10,507 nt of DNA from Solobacterium sp. (GCA_017543005.1 JAFWEA010000147.1:1-10507); one strand, 5' to 3'. Positions 1 to 7,146 are shown, numbered from the stretch's first letter. Program-made: numbers and translations. Notes: a model not told the origin generated them from the sequence alone.

Positions 1-2
1 CC

Positions 3-167
3 GCAGCGATCGGTCTTTCGGCGGTGAAAATCGCCCTGGTGGCCGAAGCGCTGACTGACTCTAACAGAAAGGAGGGTGGAAATGGAACTGAAACTGCAGG
101 CGGATGTGTTCCGGATCCTGTTTGTGACACTGATTATAGCGACAGCGATATTAGTGATTTCGAATAA
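3..167 (+). CDS. Possible C-terminal end of ATP synthase subunit I (AtpI), 5' partial
   Basis: This is an open frame with no start in the window, ending at TAA 165-167. Its first part is hydrophobic (AAIGLSAVKIALVAEALTDS), followed by a polar tail. G/C-ending codons in the first 20 triplets resemble those of the neighbouring genes. The other two forward frames stop at 25-27 and 56-58 and read polar. In Bacillota, atpI (a small membrane protein thought to help assemble the c ring) usually sits just before atpB, so position and hydrophobicity fit its last helix. Against this, the frame would overlap atpB by 86 nt, which is unusual, and the tail has no family signature that I recognise. The true gene may instead end at 56-58 in another frame. 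Identification is tentative. Confidence 0.35.
   Translation, partial: AAIGLSAVKIALVAEALTDSNRKEGGNGTETAGGCVPDPVCDTDYSDSDISDFE
70..75 (+). promoter_or_regulatory. Ribosome binding site that fixes the atpB start
   Basis: AGGAGG at 70-75 is an excellent Shine-Dalgarno sequence. It lies 6 nt before ATG 82 but directly touches an in-frame GTG at 76, leaving no spacer. ATG 82 is therefore the start to use, and the GTG is not. Confidence 0.8.
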
Positions 168-789
168 GATCCGCAAGGCAGATCCCCTGGCCAAACCGTC
201 CGGTATCATCGTTCCGGTGCTGATGGGCGTGACCAAGGTTCATGAAGATGTAAAGCAGAATGTCGGCGAAAAGAATGCCGAGCTCTTCACGCCGTATATC
301 CTGACGATATCGGTCTATATCTTCCTTTCCAACGTCATCAGCCTGTTCGGCATATCATCGCCGACAGCCAACCTCAGTGTCACGCTGACACTGGCCATCA
401 TCACCTGGACCATCACGCAGGTCGCATCGTTCAAGTACAGCGGTGCAAAAGCGTGGTTCCATGGCTTCCTGGAGCCGATTCCGGTACTGCTTCCGATTAA
501 CATTCTGAGTAAGTTTTCTTCGATTATATCGATGTCTCTGCGTCTGTTCGGAAACATTCTCTGCGGCAGCATCCTGATGTCCCTTGTGTATGCCGGGGCC
601 CAGGGTCTGTCCAATCTGATTGCCGGTCTGTTCGGATCCGGAGGCGGTGTATTCAACTTCATGGCCCCGGTTATCGCGCCGCTGCTGCATGCCTATTTTG
701 ACTGCTTCGCGGGCTTTATTCAGACCCTGGTCTTTGTCACGTTAACATTGGTTTTCGTCGGTGTGGAAGTGCCTGACGAATTAAAGTAA
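82..789 (+). CDS. atpB: F1Fo ATP synthase subunit a
   Basis: This is the membrane stator subunit that forms the two half-channels carrying ions to and from the c ring. The protein has 235 residues and is strongly hydrophobic, with about five to six membrane helices. The family core is clear. Residues 150-158 (SMSLRLFGN) carry the essential stator arginine, Arg154. The last helix contains AYFDCFAGFIQT at about 204-215, with the conserved Gln214. A PxxExx-type N-terminal extension is absent, as is common in short Gram-positive a subunits. The start is ATG 82, chosen over GTG 76 from ribosome binding site spacing. atpE follows after 21 nt in the same operon. The length is normal and nothing is broken. 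Whether the channel is tuned to Na+ or H+ cannot be read from this subunit alone. Confidence 0.96.
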   Translation: MELKLQADVFRILFVTLIIATAILVISNKIRKADPLAKPSGIIVPVLMGVTKVHEDVKQNVGEKNAELFTPYILTISVYIFLSNVISLFGISSPTANLSVTLTLAIITWTITQVASFKYSGAKAWFHGFLEPIPVLLPINILSKFSSIISMSLRLFGNILCGSILMSLVYAGAQGLSNLIAGLFGSGGGVFNFMAPVIAPLLHAYFDCFAGFIQTLVFVTLTLVFVGVEVPDELK

Positions 790-810
790 AAGCAAAAGGA
801 GGAGCTTTTT

Positions 811-1041
811 ATGGATATCGTTAAAGGTTTGATCGCTATTGGTGCAGGTATTGCCGTCTGCGCAGGTATGGGTACCGGTGTCGGTGAAGGTATCGCCGCC
901 GGCCGTTCCATCGAGGCAATGGGAAGAAATCCCGAAATGATGCCGCAGCTGCGGTCCAACATGATTCTTGGTATTGCCCTGACTGAGACAGCAGCGATCT
1001 ATGGTCTGCTGATTGCCATTATCCTGATCTTCGTATACTGA
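811..1041 (+). CDS. atpE: F1Fo ATP synthase subunit c, two-carboxylate (probably Na+-type) rotor subunit
   Basis: This subunit forms the ring that turns as ions bind and leave, and it rotates the gamma shaft. It has 76 residues: a Gly-rich helix 1 (about 5-31), a polar loop with the conserved Arg-Asn-Pro (39-41) and helix 2 (about 50-74). The essential carboxylate is Glu59 in TETAAIYG. Helix 1 reads GVGEGIAAG, putting Glu26 where Ilyobacter tartaricus has the Na+ ligand Gln32. Aligned on Glu59=Glu65, Thr60 replaces Ser66 and Tyr64 matches Tyr70, while Thr67 is replaced by Ala61. Glu32/Glu65 pairs define the Na+-binding rotor of Fusobacterium nucleatum. Proton-type subunits usually have no hydroxyl residue next to the Glu. 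Na+ coupling is therefore my inference. AAAAGGAGGAG at 794-804 gives strong translation, as needed for a multi-copy subunit. Confidence 0.97.
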   Translation: MDIVKGLIAIGAGIAVCAGMGTGVGEGIAAGRSIEAMGRNPEMMPQLRSNMILGIALTETAAIYGLLIAIILIFVY

Positions 1042-1053
1042 TAAGGTGGAAAG

Positions 1054-1569
1054 ATGATTGACATTGATGTATACAATCAGTTAATGCCCAATCCTCTGAC
1101 CATGGCAGTACAGCTTCTCAGTACCTTCGTTCTCTTCATGCTGTTCAGGAAGTTCCTGTGGGCTTCAGTCAAGGACTACCTGGCAAAGCGTTCCGACAAG
1201 ATGCAGGAGGATCTCGCCGTCAGCGAGCAGGCCCGGGCCGAAGCAGTCGCTGACCGGGATGTGGCCTCCCGGCAGCTGAAGGAAGCCGCTGCCCGTTCCG
1301 AGGAAATCGTGAACGCGGCCGTGAAGGAAGCCAAGACCCAGAAAGACAATATTCTTGAGGAAGCCGGCAAGGAAGCGGATGCGCTCCGCAAGAAGGCGCA
1401 TGAGGACATCGAGTCCGAGCGCCGCGAAATGTACGGCTCCATGAAGAAGGAAATGATCGAAGTGGCCATGGCAGCAGCCGAAAAGCTGCTGGAGGACCAG
1501 GACGGGGTCAGTCTCGACCGCCAGGCGGTGGACGCTTTTGTAAAGGAAGCGGCGGCTCATGGCAAGTGA
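1054..1569 (+). CDS. atpF: F1Fo ATP synthase subunit b
   Basis: This is the peripheral stalk subunit, a dimer that holds the F1 head still against the rotor. It has 171 residues. There is a short N-terminal segment, one membrane helix (about 14-36, ending in the typical FRKFLW), and then a long, highly charged Ala/Glu/Lys-rich region (about 40-160) that should form the right-handed coiled coil. The C-terminal part (about 130-150) contains the helix that docks on delta and F1. AAGGTGG at 1043-1049 precedes the ATG. It starts 12 nt after atpE, and its last 11 nt overlap atpH in another frame, which suggests coupled translation. Only one b gene is seen, so the stalk is a homodimer as in most heterotrophic bacteria. 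Confidence 0.95.
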   Translation: MIDIDVYNQLMPNPLTMAVQLLSTFVLFMLFRKFLWASVKDYLAKRSDKMQEDLAVSEQARAEAVADRDVASRQLKEAAARSEEIVNAAVKEAKTQKDNILEEAGKEADALRKKAHEDIESERREMYGSMKKEMIEVAMAAAEKLLEDQDGVSLDRQAVDAFVKEAAAHGK

Positions 1570-2107
1570 GGTCGCAGTCCGCTACGCGGAAGGGCTGTTT
1601 GCCCTGGCCCGGGAGAATGGTACTGTCAGGGAAAAGAAGGATCAGTGCGACATTCTGCTGAAACTTTATGAATTAAATCCGGAACTGACCGGCTTTTTCC
1701 GTGCGGCCAAGGTATCCGATGAGGAAAAGAAGAACTTTGTCGAAACAGTATTCGGTGCTGTAACCGATACGGAAATGCGCAACTATATCAAACTGCTGAT
1801 CGACAAGGCAAGAGAAAGCATTCTGCGGGAATCCCTGAATGAATTTGTCCGCATGGCGGATGAAGAACTCGGCATCCAGCCGGCGACCGTATGGTCGGCC
1901 CGGAAGCTGCCGGAAGCGGAAATGGCACAGCTGCAGAAAGCGCTTGAGGAAAAGACCGGGAAACAGATTCATCTGACCAACCGGATCAATCCCGAACTGC
2001 TGGCCGGCATCAAGGTGACGGTCGGCAACAATGTGACCGATATGACCATGCGCAGCCGTATCGATCACCTGAAAGAAACACTGCTGAAAGGAGGAGGACA
2101 GGCATGA
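1559..2107 (+). CDS. atpH: F1Fo ATP synthase subunit delta (OSCP-like)
   Basis: Delta joins the top of the F1 head to the b stalk. The protein has 182 residues, the usual length. The N-terminal helical domain begins with AVRYAEGLFALA (residues 6-17), the family hallmark that contacts the alpha N-termini. The C-terminal domain contains NPELLAGIKVTVGNNVTD (about 144-161) followed by a basic helix, matching the conserved family ending. Translation starts inside the last codons of atpF (11-nt overlap), with AAGGAAG upstream as the ribosome binding site. Its stop overlaps the start of atpA in the sequence ATGA, so delta and alpha synthesis are probably coupled. A strong AAAGGAGGAGG for atpA lies within the end of this gene. 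Confidence 0.95.
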   Translation: MASEVAVRYAEGLFALARENGTVREKKDQCDILLKLYELNPELTGFFRAAKVSDEEKKNFVETVFGAVTDTEMRNYIKLLIDKARESILRESLNEFVRMADEELGIQPATVWSARKLPEAEMAQLQKALEEKTGKQIHLTNRINPELLAGIKVTVGNNVTDMTMRSRIDHLKETLLKGGGQA

Positions 2108-3627
2108 AGGAAATCAGACCGGAAGAGATCAGTGCCCTGATCAAGGAACAGATCAAGAACTACGGCAACAAGATTCAGTCCGATGATGTCGGATACGTCA
2201 TCAGTGTCGGTGACGGTATTGCCATGGTTCAGGGCATTGACAAGGCGATGTCCTCAGAACTGCTTGATTTCGGCCATGATATTTACGGCATGGTGCTGAA
2301 CCTGGAAGAAGACCACATCGGTGCGGTTCTTCTGGGTGATGATTCACAGATCAAGGAAGGGGACGAGGTACGCCGGACAGGACGCGTTGTTGAGGTTCCT
2401 GTCGGCGATGCACTGCTTGGCCGCGTTGTCAATGCGCTGGGTCAGCCGGTGGACGGCAAGGGTCCGGTTGTGACGGACAAGAGCCGCCAGATCGAACGGG
2501 TCGCCCCGGGTGTCATGACCAGACGTTCCGTTTATCAGCCGCTGATGACAGGTCTCAAGATCATCGACTCGATGATCCCGATCGGAAAAGGTCAGCGTGA
2601 GCTGATCATCGGTGACCGCGAAACCGGCAAGACGGCGATCGCGATCGATACCATCATTAACCAGAAAGGCAAGAACGTTTACTGCATTTACGTTGCCATC
2701 GGTCAGAAACAGAGCACCGTGGCAAGACTTGTGCAGAAGCTGCGTGAAGCCGGCGCCATGGAATACACAACCATTGTTGAGGAAAGCGCCAGTGCGTCGG
2801 CCCCGCTGCAGTATATTGCCCCGTACGCCGGCTGTGCGATAGGTGAAGAATGGATGGAACAGGGCAAGGATGTCCTGATCATCTACGATGACCTGTCCAA
2901 GCACGCTGTGGCATACCGGACAATGTCCCTGCTGCTGCGCCGTCCTCCGGGACGTGAAGCATATCCGGGTGATGTCTTCTACCTGCATTCCAGACTGCTG
3001 GAAAGAGCGGCCAAGCTGTCCGATGAACTCGGCGGCGGTTCCCTGACGGCTCTGCCGATCATCGAAACCCAGGCCGGTGACATCTCCGCCTATATTCCGA
3101 CCAACGTCATTTCCATTACCGACGGCCAGATCTTCCTGCAGACCGAACTGTTCAACAGCGGCGTGCGGCCGGCTGTCGATTCCGGTCTGTCCGTTTCCCG
3201 GGTCGGCTCCAATGCCCAGACCAAGGCCATGAAGAAGGTTTCTTCCTCGCTGAAGCTGGAACTGGCGCAGTATCATGAAATGCTGACGTTTGCCCAGTTC
3301 GGTTCCGATCTGGATGCGGCTACCAAGAAGATCATCGATCACGGTGCCAAGCTGACGGAACTGCTGAAGCAGCCGCAGTATCAGCCGATGAGCATGACCG
3401 ACCAGGTCCTCTCGCTGTTCGCGGCCAAGAACGGTTTCCTGGATCAGCTGGAAGTGGAAGAGATCGGCAAGTTCGAAAAGTTCATGCACCGCCACTTCCA
3501 TGAGAACGAGAAGGAGATCGTGGACGAAATCACAGCGAAAGAAGTGCTGGATGACGATCTGTCTGCCCGGCTGCAGGAAGCGATGCAGAAAGCACTCGAT
3601 CAGTACAATCTGATCAAGGGGGCATAA
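2104..3627 (+). CDS. atpA: F1Fo ATP synthase subunit alpha
   Basis: Alpha forms the non-catalytic nucleotide sites of the alpha3beta3 head and supplies the arginine finger to the catalytic sites. The protein has 507 residues, normal for the family. The N-terminal amphipathic helix (about 4-20) is the delta-docking segment. The P-loop is GDRETGKT at 170-177 (Lys176, Thr177). The Walker B strand is VLIIYDDLSK (about 257-266). The VISITDGQIFL block (about 335-345) is followed by SGLSVSRVGS (360-369), with the arginine finger at Arg366. The usual Gln in the P-loop is Glu173 here, which occurs in other alpha subunits. It overlaps atpH by 4 nt, and atpG follows after 3 nt. Confidence 0.98.
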   Translation: MKEIRPEEISALIKEQIKNYGNKIQSDDVGYVISVGDGIAMVQGIDKAMSSELLDFGHDIYGMVLNLEEDHIGAVLLGDDSQIKEGDEVRRTGRVVEVPVGDALLGRVVNALGQPVDGKGPVVTDKSRQIERVAPGVMTRRSVYQPLMTGLKIIDSMIPIGKGQRELIIGDRETGKTAIAIDTIINQKGKNVYCIYVAIGQKQSTVARLVQKLREAGAMEYTTIVEESASASAPLQYIAPYAGCAIGEEWMEQGKDVLIIYDDLSKHAVAYRTMSLLLRRPPGREAYPGDVFYLHSRLLERAAKLSDELGGGSLTALPIIETQAGDISAYIPTNVISITDGQIFLQTELFNSGVRPAVDSGLSVSRVGSNAQTKAMKKVSSSLKLELAQYHEMLTFAQFGSDLDAATKKIIDHGAKLTELLKQPQYQPMSMTDQVLSLFAAKNGFLDQLEVEEIGKFEKFMHRHFHENEKEIVDEITAKEVLDDDLSARLQEAMQKALDQYNLIKGA

Positions 3628-3630
3628 CCC

Positions 3631-4497
3631 ATGCCGCAGTCCAAACAGGCACTGCGTTCCCGTATCAAGTCAGTCAATTCCACCCGCAAGATTACCAAGG
3701 CGATGGAAATGATTGCCAATGCGAAACTGTTCCGGCAGCGCAACCGTATGGAAGCCAACCGCGAATATTCCGGCAGACTGCAGGAAACAGTTGATGAAAT
3801 CGTGGCGAAGAACAGCAGGGTTGACAGCATCTTCCTGAAGAAACATGCCGAAAACCCGGCCAGACTGTCCATTCTGTTCTGCAGTGACCTCGGCTTGTGC
3901 GGGGCCTACAACCAGAACATGATGAAACTGGCCCGGGATACGGTCCGCAAGGAAGACCCGATGGTGGTGATCGGGACGAGTCTTTACCAGACGATGAAGG
4001 ACCTCGGATTCAATATCATCAACGAGAATCCGATTGAGTCTGACAAACTGACGTTTGACATGCTCAAGGCATACATCGATTACGGTACGACCCGGTATCT
4101 GAATCAGGATCTCGGCGGCGTGCAGATTCTGTATACGCAGTTCGTCAACACCATGACGTTCCGGCCGACGACTGACCTGGTTCTGCCATGCACGGTGGAA
4201 GCTTCAGAAGCAGGAGGGGAAGAAGCGGAAGATAAACTGCAGCCGGAAACCATGTTCGAACCGGATGCGGAGACCATCCTGAACTCGCTGATCCCGATGA
4301 TGCTCAGCAACGTCGCCTACTCCCACTGGATGGAAGCGACCACGGCTGAACAGGGCAGCCGCCGTATGGCCATGAAGACAGCTACGGACAACGCAGATGA
4401 GCTCAGTGAAGCACTGCTGCTCGAATACAACAAGGCAAGACAGGCCTCGATTACGCAGGAGATTACCGAAATTGTCGGTGGATCTTCCGCTGTATAG
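3631..4497 (+). CDS. atpG: F1Fo ATP synthase subunit gamma
   Basis: Gamma is the central shaft that transmits rotation between the c ring and the catalytic head. The protein has 288 residues, the usual size. The N-terminal helix carries the signature LRSRIKSVNSTRKITKAMEMI (about 8-28). The C-terminal helix ends in ASITQEITEIVGGSSAV, the conserved terminus that reaches into the alpha3beta3 core. Between them is the Rossmann-like domain, including FCSDLGLCGAYNQN (about 83-96). A short acidic stretch at about 190-205 (rich in Glu) falls where the family is variable. There is no cysteine-pair insert of the chloroplast redox-switch type. AAGGGGG just before the alpha stop serves as the ribosome binding site. 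atpD follows after 17 nt. Confidence 0.97.
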   Translation: MPQSKQALRSRIKSVNSTRKITKAMEMIANAKLFRQRNRMEANREYSGRLQETVDEIVAKNSRVDSIFLKKHAENPARLSILFCSDLGLCGAYNQNMMKLARDTVRKEDPMVVIGTSLYQTMKDLGFNIINENPIESDKLTFDMLKAYIDYGTTRYLNQDLGGVQILYTQFVNTMTFRPTTDLVLPCTVEASEAGGEEAEDKLQPETMFEPDAETILNSLIPMMLSNVAYSHWMEATTAEQGSRRMAMKTATDNADELSEALLLEYNKARQASITQEITEIVGGSSAV

Positions 4498-4514
4498 AAA
4501 GAAGGTACATAACT

Positions 4515-5909
4515 ATGACAGATACAGGAAAGATCGTACAGGTCATCGGACCGGTCGTCGATATCCGGTTCTCTCCGGATCACCTGCCAGCCATCCGGAA
4601 CGCGATTCATATCAACGTCAGTGACGGCTATACCATGACGGTTGAAGTGGCACAGCATATCGGTGACGATATCGTCAGATGCATCGCCATGAGCTCCACG
4701 GACGGACTGGTCCGCGGACTGGACTGCACCGATACCGGTGCGCCGATCAGTGTACCGGTCGGTGATGAAGTCCTGGGCCGCATGTTCAACGTCCTGGGTG
4801 AACCGATCGACGGTCTGGGACCGGTGAATGCGAAGCTGACCATGCCGATTCACCGTCCGGCTCCGACCTTTGAACAGCAGATGACTTCCGCTGAAATTCT
4901 GGAAACAGGCATCAAGGTCATTGACCTGCTGTGCCCGTATGCCAAGGGCGGCAAGATCGGTCTGTTCGGCGGTGCCGGTGTCGGCAAGACCGTCCTGATG
5001 CAGGAACTGATCCACAACATTGCCATCGAGCACGGCGGCCGTTCCGTCGTTGCGGGTGTCGGTGAAAGAACCCGTGAAGGCAATGACATGTATAACGAAA
5101 TGAAGGAATCCGGCGTTCTGAAGAACACGGTTCTGACTTATGGCCAGATGAACGAATCCCCGGGCGCCAGAATGCGGGTTGCCCTGTCGGCTCTGACCAT
5201 GGCTGAGTACTTCCGTGATGAGGAACATCAGGACGTGCTGCTGTTCATCGACAACATCTTCCGTTTCACTCAGGCCGGTTCCGAAGTATCCGCGCTGCTT
5301 GGCCGTATGCCGAGTGCCGTCGGTTACCAGCCGACCCTGGCGACCGAAATGGGCCAGCTGCAGGAACGCATCACTTCGACCGACAAGGGTTCCATCACTT
5401 CCGTCCAGGCAATTTATGTCCCGGCGGATGACCTGACCGACCCGGCGCCGGCGACTGCATTCTCGCATCTGGATGCCAAGACCGTTCTGGATCGTTCCAT
5501 CGCCGCCCTGGGTATCTACCCGGCGGTTGACCCGCTGGCTTCCGGTTCCCGTATGCTGGATCCGCTGGTGCTCGGTGAAGAACATTACAATGTTGCCCGC
5601 CAGGTACAGCAGATTCTGCAGCGGTACAAGGAACTGCAGGATATCATCGCCATCCTCGGTATGGATGAACTGGGTGAAGAAGACAAGAAGATCGTTGCCC
5701 GGGCCAGAAGAATCAGAAACTTCCTGTCCCAGCCGTTCTCTGTCGCCGAACAGTTCTCCGGCATCAAGGGCATTTATGTCCCGGTCAAGGAGACCGTCCG
5801 CAGTTTCCAGGAAATTCTGGCCGGCAAGTATGACGATCTGCCGGAGGCTGCGTTCTTAACCGTTGGCACCATCGAGGATGTCGTTAAGAAGGCAGAAACA
5901 CTGGCATGA
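4515..5909 (+). CDS. atpD: F1Fo ATP synthase subunit beta, catalytic
   Basis: Beta carries the three catalytic sites where ATP is made from ADP and phosphate, or hydrolysed. The protein has 464 residues. Visible motifs are the N-terminal beta-barrel with GKIVQVIGPVVDI (5-17), the P-loop GGAGVGKT (152-159, Lys158), the catalytic glutamate in GERTREGND (Glu184, Arg185), Walker B LLFIDNIFRF (242-251, Asp246), and the lever loop DELGEED (384-390), a one-residue variant of the usual DELSEED. The start ATG 4515 has AGAAGGT about 8 nt upstream. The stop overlaps the atpC start. Everything expected of an active beta subunit is present. Fermentative anaerobes often run the enzyme mainly as an ATP-driven ion pump, but the sequence does not settle direction. 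Confidence 0.98.
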   Translation: MTDTGKIVQVIGPVVDIRFSPDHLPAIRNAIHINVSDGYTMTVEVAQHIGDDIVRCIAMSSTDGLVRGLDCTDTGAPISVPVGDEVLGRMFNVLGEPIDGLGPVNAKLTMPIHRPAPTFEQQMTSAEILETGIKVIDLLCPYAKGGKIGLFGGAGVGKTVLMQELIHNIAIEHGGRSVVAGVGERTREGNDMYNEMKESGVLKNTVLTYGQMNESPGARMRVALSALTMAEYFRDEEHQDVLLFIDNIFRFTQAGSEVSALLGRMPSAVGYQPTLATEMGQLQERITSTDKGSITSVQAIYVPADDLTDPAPATAFSHLDAKTVLDRSIAALGIYPAVDPLASGSRMLDPLVLGEEHYNVARQVQQILQRYKELQDIIAILGMDELGEEDKKIVARARRIRNFLSQPFSVAEQFSGIKGIYVPVKETVRSFQEILAGKYDDLPEAAFLTVGTIEDVVKKAETLA

Positions 5910-6307
5910 TGATCGAAGTGCGGATTGTGACTCCGCATGGCATCTACAAGACCTTTGAGACGTCCATTCTCAATGTCGATACCATTGACGGACAGCGGGG
6001 TATCCTGCCGAACCACATCCCGATTGTAACGATGCTCAAGCCCGGGGTTCTGAATGTGCTGGAAAACGGCACGGACCGGAACTATTACGCGGTTGACGGC
6101 GGCCTTCTGTACTATCGTGACAACAAGGCAGAGCTGCTGGTGGACGGGATTCTGCACAGCAGTGAAATTGATGTCGAGCGCCAGCAGACCGGGATCGAGA
6201 AGGGCAGACAGATGCTCAATACCGTGACCGATCCGGCCGCGGCAGAAGAGATCAAGAAACGGATCAAGATCCGGGAAAACAGAATCAAAGTAGCAGAAAT
6301 GAAGTAG
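5906..6307 (+). CDS. atpC: F1Fo ATP synthase subunit epsilon
   Basis: Epsilon binds gamma at the rotor foot, and its C-terminal hairpin can act as a brake on ATP hydrolysis. The protein has 133 residues: a beta-sandwich domain (about 1-85, with VDTIDGQRGILPNHIP at 24-39 as the family signature) and a two-helix C-terminal domain (about 87-133). Residues 88-93 read IDVERQ, close to the I(L)DxxRA motif that binds ATP in the Bacillus PS3 protein, with Arg92 kept and Ala93 replaced by Gln. The first ATG (5906) overlaps the beta stop in ATGATGA. The second ATG, at 5909, is an equally possible start and would remove one residue. It is the last gene of the operon, followed at once by a terminator. 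Confidence 0.95.
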   Translation: MMIEVRIVTPHGIYKTFETSILNVDTIDGQRGILPNHIPIVTMLKPGVLNVLENGTDRNYYAVDGGLLYYRDNKAELLVDGILHSSEIDVERQQTGIEKGRQMLNTVTDPAAAEEIKKRIKIRENRIKVAEMK

Positions 6308-6310
6308 CGG

Positions 6311-6338
6311 AAAGCCACCTGCGGGTGGCTTTTCTTTT
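6311..6338 (+). terminator. Intrinsic terminator of the atp operon
   Basis: AAAGCCACC (6311-6319) pairs perfectly with GGTGGCTTT (6324-6332) around a TGCG loop, followed by the T-rich run TTTTCTTTT. It begins 4 nt after the atpC stop. This is a classic Rho-independent terminator. Confidence 0.92.
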
Positions 6339-6339
6339 G

Positions 6340-6486
6340 CCCGCAGCGGCAGGCGCTGAAGCCATCTCCGTTGACCGGCCGCTGGCGATCGGTACCGTTG
6401 TCGTTACCGTACTGATCTTCGTCTATGTCAACTGGCAGATCAAGAACGACAAGATCGATATCACTTCCACCGAAGATCTTGGCTGA
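6340..6486 (+). pseudogene. Orphan 3' end of a membrane-protein gene (5' part missing)
   Basis: One frame here reads as real protein, ending at TGA 6484-6486. It gives an Ala/Gly-rich start, then RPLAIGTVVVTVLIFVYVNW, a convincing membrane helix with an aromatic border, then a charged tail (QIKNDKID, ending EDLG). Codon choice (ATC, GTT, GGT, AAC, AAG) matches the well-expressed genes around it. No ATG with a ribosome binding site exists: the frame runs back unbroken into the atp terminator, with only GTG 6325 and TTG 6337 as weak start options. It looks like the last 49 or so codons of a transporter-like gene left by a deletion or partial duplication, with its own downstream hairpin retained. 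A tiny intact membrane protein is the less likely alternative. I do not recognise the parent family. Confidence 0.5.
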
Positions 6487-6494
6487 TATCCCGT

Positions 6495-6540
6495 GAAAGC
6501 GGCTTCCGGCTTTTCAATTATTCTCCCTGAAGCCGCTTTC
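6495..6540 (+). repeat. 12-bp inverted repeat, probable terminator remnant
   Basis: GAAAGCGGCTTC (6495-6506) and GAAGCCGCTTTC (6529-6540) are perfect reverse complements separated by 22 nt. The left arm starts 8 nt after the stop of the orphan frame, where a terminator would sit. There is a T-run inside the loop (6511-6514) but only a weak one after the right arm, so it may be a terminator or an mRNA-stabilising stem. Confidence 0.6.
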
Positions 6541-6560
6541 CCTTATAGAGCAATGTATGA

Positions 6561-6586
6561 GAATCGCCCGTCAGGGGCGGTTTTCA
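6561..6586 (+). terminator. Small hairpin with T-tract upstream of the marR promoter
   Basis: CGCCC (6565-6569) pairs with GGGCG (6575-6579) around GTCAG. The stem extends by a G-U and two A-U pairs (6562-6564 with 6580-6582), and TTTT follows at 6581-6584. It is a compact, terminator-like structure that would shield marR from upstream transcription. Confidence 0.5.
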
Positions 6587-6614
6587 GTTTCCGGTATGCC
6601 TTTGCGGCTGGCTT

Positions 6615-6623
6615 TGCTATAAT
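6615..6623 (+). promoter_or_regulatory. Extended -10 promoter for the MarR-family gene
   Basis: TGCTATAAT (6615-6623) is a perfect extended -10 element (TGnTATAAT), 22 nt before the start codon. No good -35 is present at the expected distance (TATGCC at 6595-6600), which is tolerable for extended -10 promoters. Transcription should start near 6630, giving a leader of about 16 nt. Confidence 0.65.
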
Positions 6624-6645
6624 GAATCACTGAAAGAGATAAAAA

Positions 6646-7137
6646 ATGAAGGAAGATAAAGAAACAGTTAATCTTGGCTTGACCTCCCGGGAAATATCCG
6701 ATCTGTATCTGAAGCAGATGGAATTTGCCAGACTCCTCATCCGCAGCAGCCGCCGGCACCGGCCGATGCTGGATGAAGCCGGCATCACGGAGACGGAAGT
6801 CACACTCCTGAATATCATCGATCAGGCCCCGGGCATCACTTCGCAGGAAATTGCCCGGGAAACAGCGACGACCAAGGGGGCAGTGGCCCAGGTGATCAAG
6901 TCCCTGGACAGCAAAAGCCTGCTCATCCGGCAGCGCGAGGGCAGGATGATTCATCTGTTTGTGACGGACCGGGCCCATGAGCTGGTCATGCAGGACCGGC
7001 AGGAAAGCCTGGAAAACCGCCGCCGGACCCGGCAGTATACGGAAGATCTTTCGCCCGAGGAATTCCGGACCTTCATGAAAGTCATGGATCGGCTGATCCT
7101 GATGATGCGCGAAGCAGAGCCGAAGCCGGAAAAATAG
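6646..7137 (+). CDS. MarR-family transcriptional regulator
   Basis: This is a 163-residue winged-helix regulator. The N-terminal helices (about 14-45) should form half of the dimer interface. The DNA-binding domain runs from about 48 to 106: GITSQEIARETATTKGAVAQ (63-82) is the helix-turn-helix, with the recognition helix near 76-90, then the wing (about 92-106, RQREGRMIHLFVTDRA), which ends in the typical MarR pattern. C-terminal helices (about 112-155) complete the dimer. The ligand cannot be deduced. The ribosome binding site is weak (GAAAGAGA), suggesting low expression. It has its own promoter and terminator and lies directly upstream of, and parallel to, the DUF5058-peptidase operon, whose promoter region holds a MarR-like palindrome. 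It is therefore the likely local regulator of that operon. No copy of that palindrome is seen at its own promoter, so self-regulation is not indicated. Confidence 0.92.
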   Translation: MKEDKETVNLGLTSREISDLYLKQMEFARLLIRSSRRHRPMLDEAGITETEVTLLNIIDQAPGITSQEIARETATTKGAVAQVIKSLDSKSLLIRQREGRMIHLFVTDRAHELVMQDRQESLENRRRTRQYTEDLSPEEFRTFMKVMDRLILMMREAEPKPEK

Positions 7138-7146
7138 CAGAATATG

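Noticed and set aside
76..81. GTG at 76 as the atpB start
   Set aside because: It abuts the Shine-Dalgarno sequence with no spacer, while ATG 82 is ideally placed.
2344..3501. Long antisense open frame (385 codons) opposite atpA
   Set aside because: The composition is typical of a codon-bias artefact, and the sense strand is a complete alpha subunit.
4317..5585. Long antisense open frame (422 codons) opposite atpG/atpD
   Set aside because: It is low-complexity, Gln/Arg/Asp-rich antisense reading of a codon-biased gene, with no family resemblance; the sense strand is clearly atpG and atpD.
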